A program made the position numbers and the translations under genes. Positions 15,908-19,170 of a DNA stretch of 19,170 bases are shown piece by piece (the stretch's first letter is position 1; each line of letters begins with the position of its first letter). The stretch covers positions 1-19,170 of the forward strand of contig JAJNQE010000087.1 in the NCBI GenBank assembly GCA_021154985.1, in the 5' to 3' direction. The notes under the pieces are model-generated. The model saw only the letters and a list, made by a program, of their open reading frames with translations. It did no database searches and was not told the DNA's origin. The stretch comes from Hydrogenophaga sp. (GTDB lineage Bacteria; Pseudomonadota; Gammaproteobacteria; Burkholderiales; Burkholderiaceae_C).

Positions 15908-16558
15908 TCAATGGATGAACAGAATCACGAGCAGCATCGGCACCACGAGGCCCGCGCCCACCATGGGCCAGGTCGTGGAGCGGTTGGTGGCGTGGAACTT
16001 GAGGATGAACAGGCCGGTGATGCAGAACACCAGGCAAGCCACCGAAAAAATGTCGAGGAACCACTTCCACGCCACGCCGGTGTGACGGCCCTTGTGCAGG
16101 TCGTTCAGGTATGAGATCCAGCCCCGGTCGGTGCGCTCGTATTCCACGCTGCCCGTCTCGCGCTCGATGCGCAGCCAGGCGTCGCCGCCGGGCCTGGGCA
16201 GCGAGAGGTAAACCTCCTCGGGCGACCATTCCGCGGCGGTGCCGGGCAAGGCCACGTCCAGCGCGTCACCCAGCCACTGGTGCAGCGCAGGCGGCAGCGC
16301 GGCGTTCTCGGGCTCGTCGTCTCGGGGGGCCAGCGCGGCCCGCAGCTCGGCGGGCAGTTGCAGCGTCTGCTGCTGCACCTGCGGCTGCGCGCCGATGTCG
16401 GCCGCGTGGTTGAGGGTGATGCCGGTGAAAGCGAACAGCAGCATGCCGACCAGGCACAGCGCCGAACTGATCCAGTGCCATTGGTGCAGGGTCTTGAGCC
16501 AGTAGGCCCGGTTGGACGCTGCGGGGGCAGCCGGCGTGAATTTCCCTGCGTTTTGCAT
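15908..16558 (-). CDS. PepSY-associated transmembrane protein, probable membrane electron-transfer subunit
   Basis: This is a 216-residue inner-membrane protein with three helices at about 29-48, 166-186 and 196-215. The first helix is preceded by LKTLHQWHW and ends FTGITLNH. The central part (about 60-150) is a soluble periplasmic PepSY-like domain with VYLSLPRPGGDAWLRIERETGSVEYERTDRG, followed by ISYLNDLHKGRHTG leading into helix two. Histidines H25, H28, H51, H155, H159 and H189 lie near the helix ends and could ligate haem, as proposed for PepSY membrane proteins. It is the first gene of the operon. An in-frame ATG at 16582 lies inside the Fur-like box; I prefer the ATG at 16558. Neither has a ribosome binding site. 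Confidence 0.85.
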   Translation of the reverse strand: MQNAGKFTPAAPAASNRAYWLKTLHQWHWISSALCLVGMLLFAFTGITLNHAADIGAQPQVQQQTLQLPAELRAALAPRDDEPENAALPPALHQWLGDALDVALPGTAAEWSPEEVYLSLPRPGGDAWLRIERETGSVEYERTDRGWISYLNDLHKGRHTGVAWKWFLDIFSVACLVFCITGLFILKFHATNRSTTWPMVGAGLVVPMLLVILFIH

Positions 16559-16564
16559 TTTGCG

Positions 16565-16584
16565 AATTATAACGATTCTCATTT
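16565..16584 (-). promoter_or_regulatory. Fur-box-like operator and promoter of the PepSY-reductase operon
   Basis: On the + strand this reads AATTATAACGATTCTCATTT, close to the boxes at 9377 and 6994. Read toward the operon it contains a perfect TATAAT -10 (complement of 16566-16571). That puts the transcription start close to the ATG at 16558, suggesting a leaderless or nearly leaderless message. Confidence 0.65.
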
Positions 16585-16590
16585 AGAAAA

Positions 16591-16634
16591 TGAGGCGGGG
16601 GACTGCAAAATTTGCAGCCCCCTCCCCCGCCTCA
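16591..16634 (-). terminator. Long hairpin, probable terminator of the efflux operon
   Basis: An 11-bp outer stem (16591-16601 with 16624-16634) encloses a 7-bp inner stem (16603-16609 with 16611-16617). Read on the reverse strand it follows the lipoprotein gene stop and is followed by a short T run. It also insulates the Fur-controlled promoter just downstream. Confidence 0.7.
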
Positions 16635-16654
16635 CACCATCACCAGCCCGCCGT

Positions 16655-18072
16655 TCAGCCCCGTGGTGGTGGTGGCCCGGCCCAGTCGCCGCCCAGTGCC
16701 TTGTACAGATCGAGCGCCGCCGTCAGGCGCGACAGGCTCTGCGTGGCCAGTGCGTCGAGCGCAGAAAACAAGGTGCGCTGCGCATCCAGCACCGACAACA
16801 AATCGCCGCTGCCCTCGCGGTAGCGCAGCTCGGCCAGTTGCAGCGAACGCCGTGCCTGCGCCACCACCTCGCGCTGCAGCGCCTCCTGGCGCTGGCTGCG
16901 GTCCACGTTGCCCAGGCCGTCGTCCACTTCCTTGAGCGCGGTGCGGATGGCCTTGCCGTAGTTCTCGATCAGCACCACGCGTTGCGACTCGGTGCTGCGG
17001 ATCTGCAGGCGCTGGCGCCCGCCGTCAAAGATGGACTGGGCCAGCGACAGGCCGATGGAAATGCTGCGCGTGGGATCGGCCAGACTCAACAAGGCCGAAG
17101 TGCCCAGGCTGCCCGAGGCCGAGAGCGAGAGGCTGGGCAGCAGCGCGGCGCGCGCAGCGTCCACGTTGGCGTCGGCCGCGGCGAGCTGCGCCTCGGCCGA
17201 GGCCAGGTCGGGCCGGCGCGTGAGCAACGACGACGGCAAACCCGGCGAGAGCGCGGGCACCTGCAACTGCGTGAACTCGCCCGCCTCGGGCGTGTAGCCC
17301 TGCGGCACACGGCCCAGCAGCAAGGCGAGCGCCGTGCCGGTCTGACGCTGCTGCAATTCCAGCGGCAGCAAGGCGGTGCGCTGCGACAGCACCGTGGTGC
17401 GCTGTTGCGACACCTCCAGCGCAGTGGCCACGCCATTGCGTTGGCGCGCTTCGACGATACCCAGCACACGCTCGGCAATGGCCAGGTTTTCGCGCGCGAT
17501 GCGCAGGCGCTCGGCGGTGTTGAGCCACAGGAAGTAGTTGTTGGCCACGCCGGTCAGCAGCGTCAAGCGCGCGGTTTTCCAGTCGAACTCGCTCGCCTGC
17601 AGCGAGGCCTCGCCCGCGCGCACACCGGCGGCGATGCGACCCCAGAGGTCCACCTCGTAGCTCACCGAGAGCCCTGCGCTGCTCGATTCGCGCGAGGTCG
17701 ACGGCACCCCGGGTCCGTCGCTCTGGCTGGCCGAGGCGCCCAGGCTGCCGTTCACCGACGGCAGGCGCGACACGCCGGCCTGCTGCAAAGCAATGTCGGC
17801 CTGGCGGATGCGTTCGATGGCGATGCGCAGGTCGGGGCTGCCGGCCTGCGCTTCTTCGATCAGGCGCTCCAGCGGCTGCGAACCGAAGGACTGCCACCAC
17901 GCGGTGGTGAGCTGCGCGGCTTCAATCGACGGTGCTGCGGGGCTCCAGGCGGCCGGTATCTCCACCACGGGCGTGCGCGCCGGCCCGGTGGTGGCGCAGG
18001 CCTGCAGCGCGAGCGCAATGGCCAGCACCAGCGGTTTGGCGAGGGGGAAGGAAAACGGTTTCATCACAGGGC

Positions 18073-18076
<4 letters not shown>
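16655..18076 (-). CDS. NodT-family outer-membrane efflux lipoprotein (TolC-like channel)
   Basis: This is a 473-residue protein. A short signal peptide ends in the lipobox LQAC (C27), so the mature protein is lipid-anchored to the outer membrane. Two repeated TolC-type halves follow: AWWQSFGSQPLERLIEEAQAGSPDLR and ISYEVDLWGR-type segments (here VSYEVDLWGRIAAG), then LLTRRPDLASAEAQLAAADANVDAARAALLPSLSL in the second half and YREGSGDLLSVLDAQRTL near the end. Length is normal for the RND/ABC outer-membrane factor family. The protein forms the trimeric exit duct for an inner-membrane pump. The chosen ATG overlaps the MacB-type permease stop by ATGA; an alternative ATG at 18064 would shorten it by four residues. 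Its partner is the adjacent ABC permease, and a periplasmic adaptor gene is expected upstream, outside the window. Confidence 0.93.

Positions 18077-19170
<1,094 letters not shown>

Overview
The window is GC-rich and densely coded, and reads as the chromosome of a betaproteobacterium. A Comamonadaceae genus such as Hydrogenophaga or a relative is plausible from protein style and base composition, but this cannot be proved from sequence alone. I support thirteen protein genes, two of them cut by the window edges. I see no RNA gene, insertion sequence or CRISPR array.

Region A (3-4472, + strand) is an unusual three-gene operon. It encodes a CHAT (caspase-fold) peptidase with a TPR-like helical tail (5' end outside the window), a TIR-domain protein with one membrane helix and a C-terminal beta-rich domain, and a metzincin zinc peptidase with a C-terminal PPC-type domain and no signal peptide. 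The first two genes overlap by ATGA and the third follows after 28 bases. Two candidate peptidases around a membrane-anchored TIR protein resemble bacterial immune or cell-death modules. This is the best candidate for an undescribed system here. A bidirectional terminator separates it from the next region.

Region B (4541-6789, - strand) is ahpC-ahpF, the housekeeping alkyl hydroperoxide reductase operon. A hairpin lies between the two genes.

Region C (about 6790-11772, + strand) holds two TonB-dependent outer-membrane receptors. The first is CirA/FepA-like and the second Fiu-like. Each has its own Fur-box-like promoter and its own terminator.

Region D (11935-16558, - strand) is a five-gene operon: a PepSY-type membrane protein, a DUF2271 periplasmic protein, a DUF4198 periplasmic protein, an ApbE FMN transferase and a membrane-anchored flavodoxin/FAD/NADPH reductase. 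A third copy of the same Fur-like box overlaps its promoter. I read it as an electron-transfer chain from cytosolic NADPH across the inner membrane to a periplasmic acceptor, probably iron delivered by the neighbouring receptors. The DUF2271 protein carries a flavinylation-like D-x-x-S-G-A-T motif, which would make it the natural substrate of the ApbE enzyme.

Region E (16655-19170, - strand) is the end of an efflux operon: a MacB-type ABC permease (N-terminal half outside the window) followed by a NodT-family outer-membrane lipoprotein. Next to the iron genes it could export a siderophore, as PvdRT-OpmQ does, or it could be a general macrolide/peptide-type exporter.
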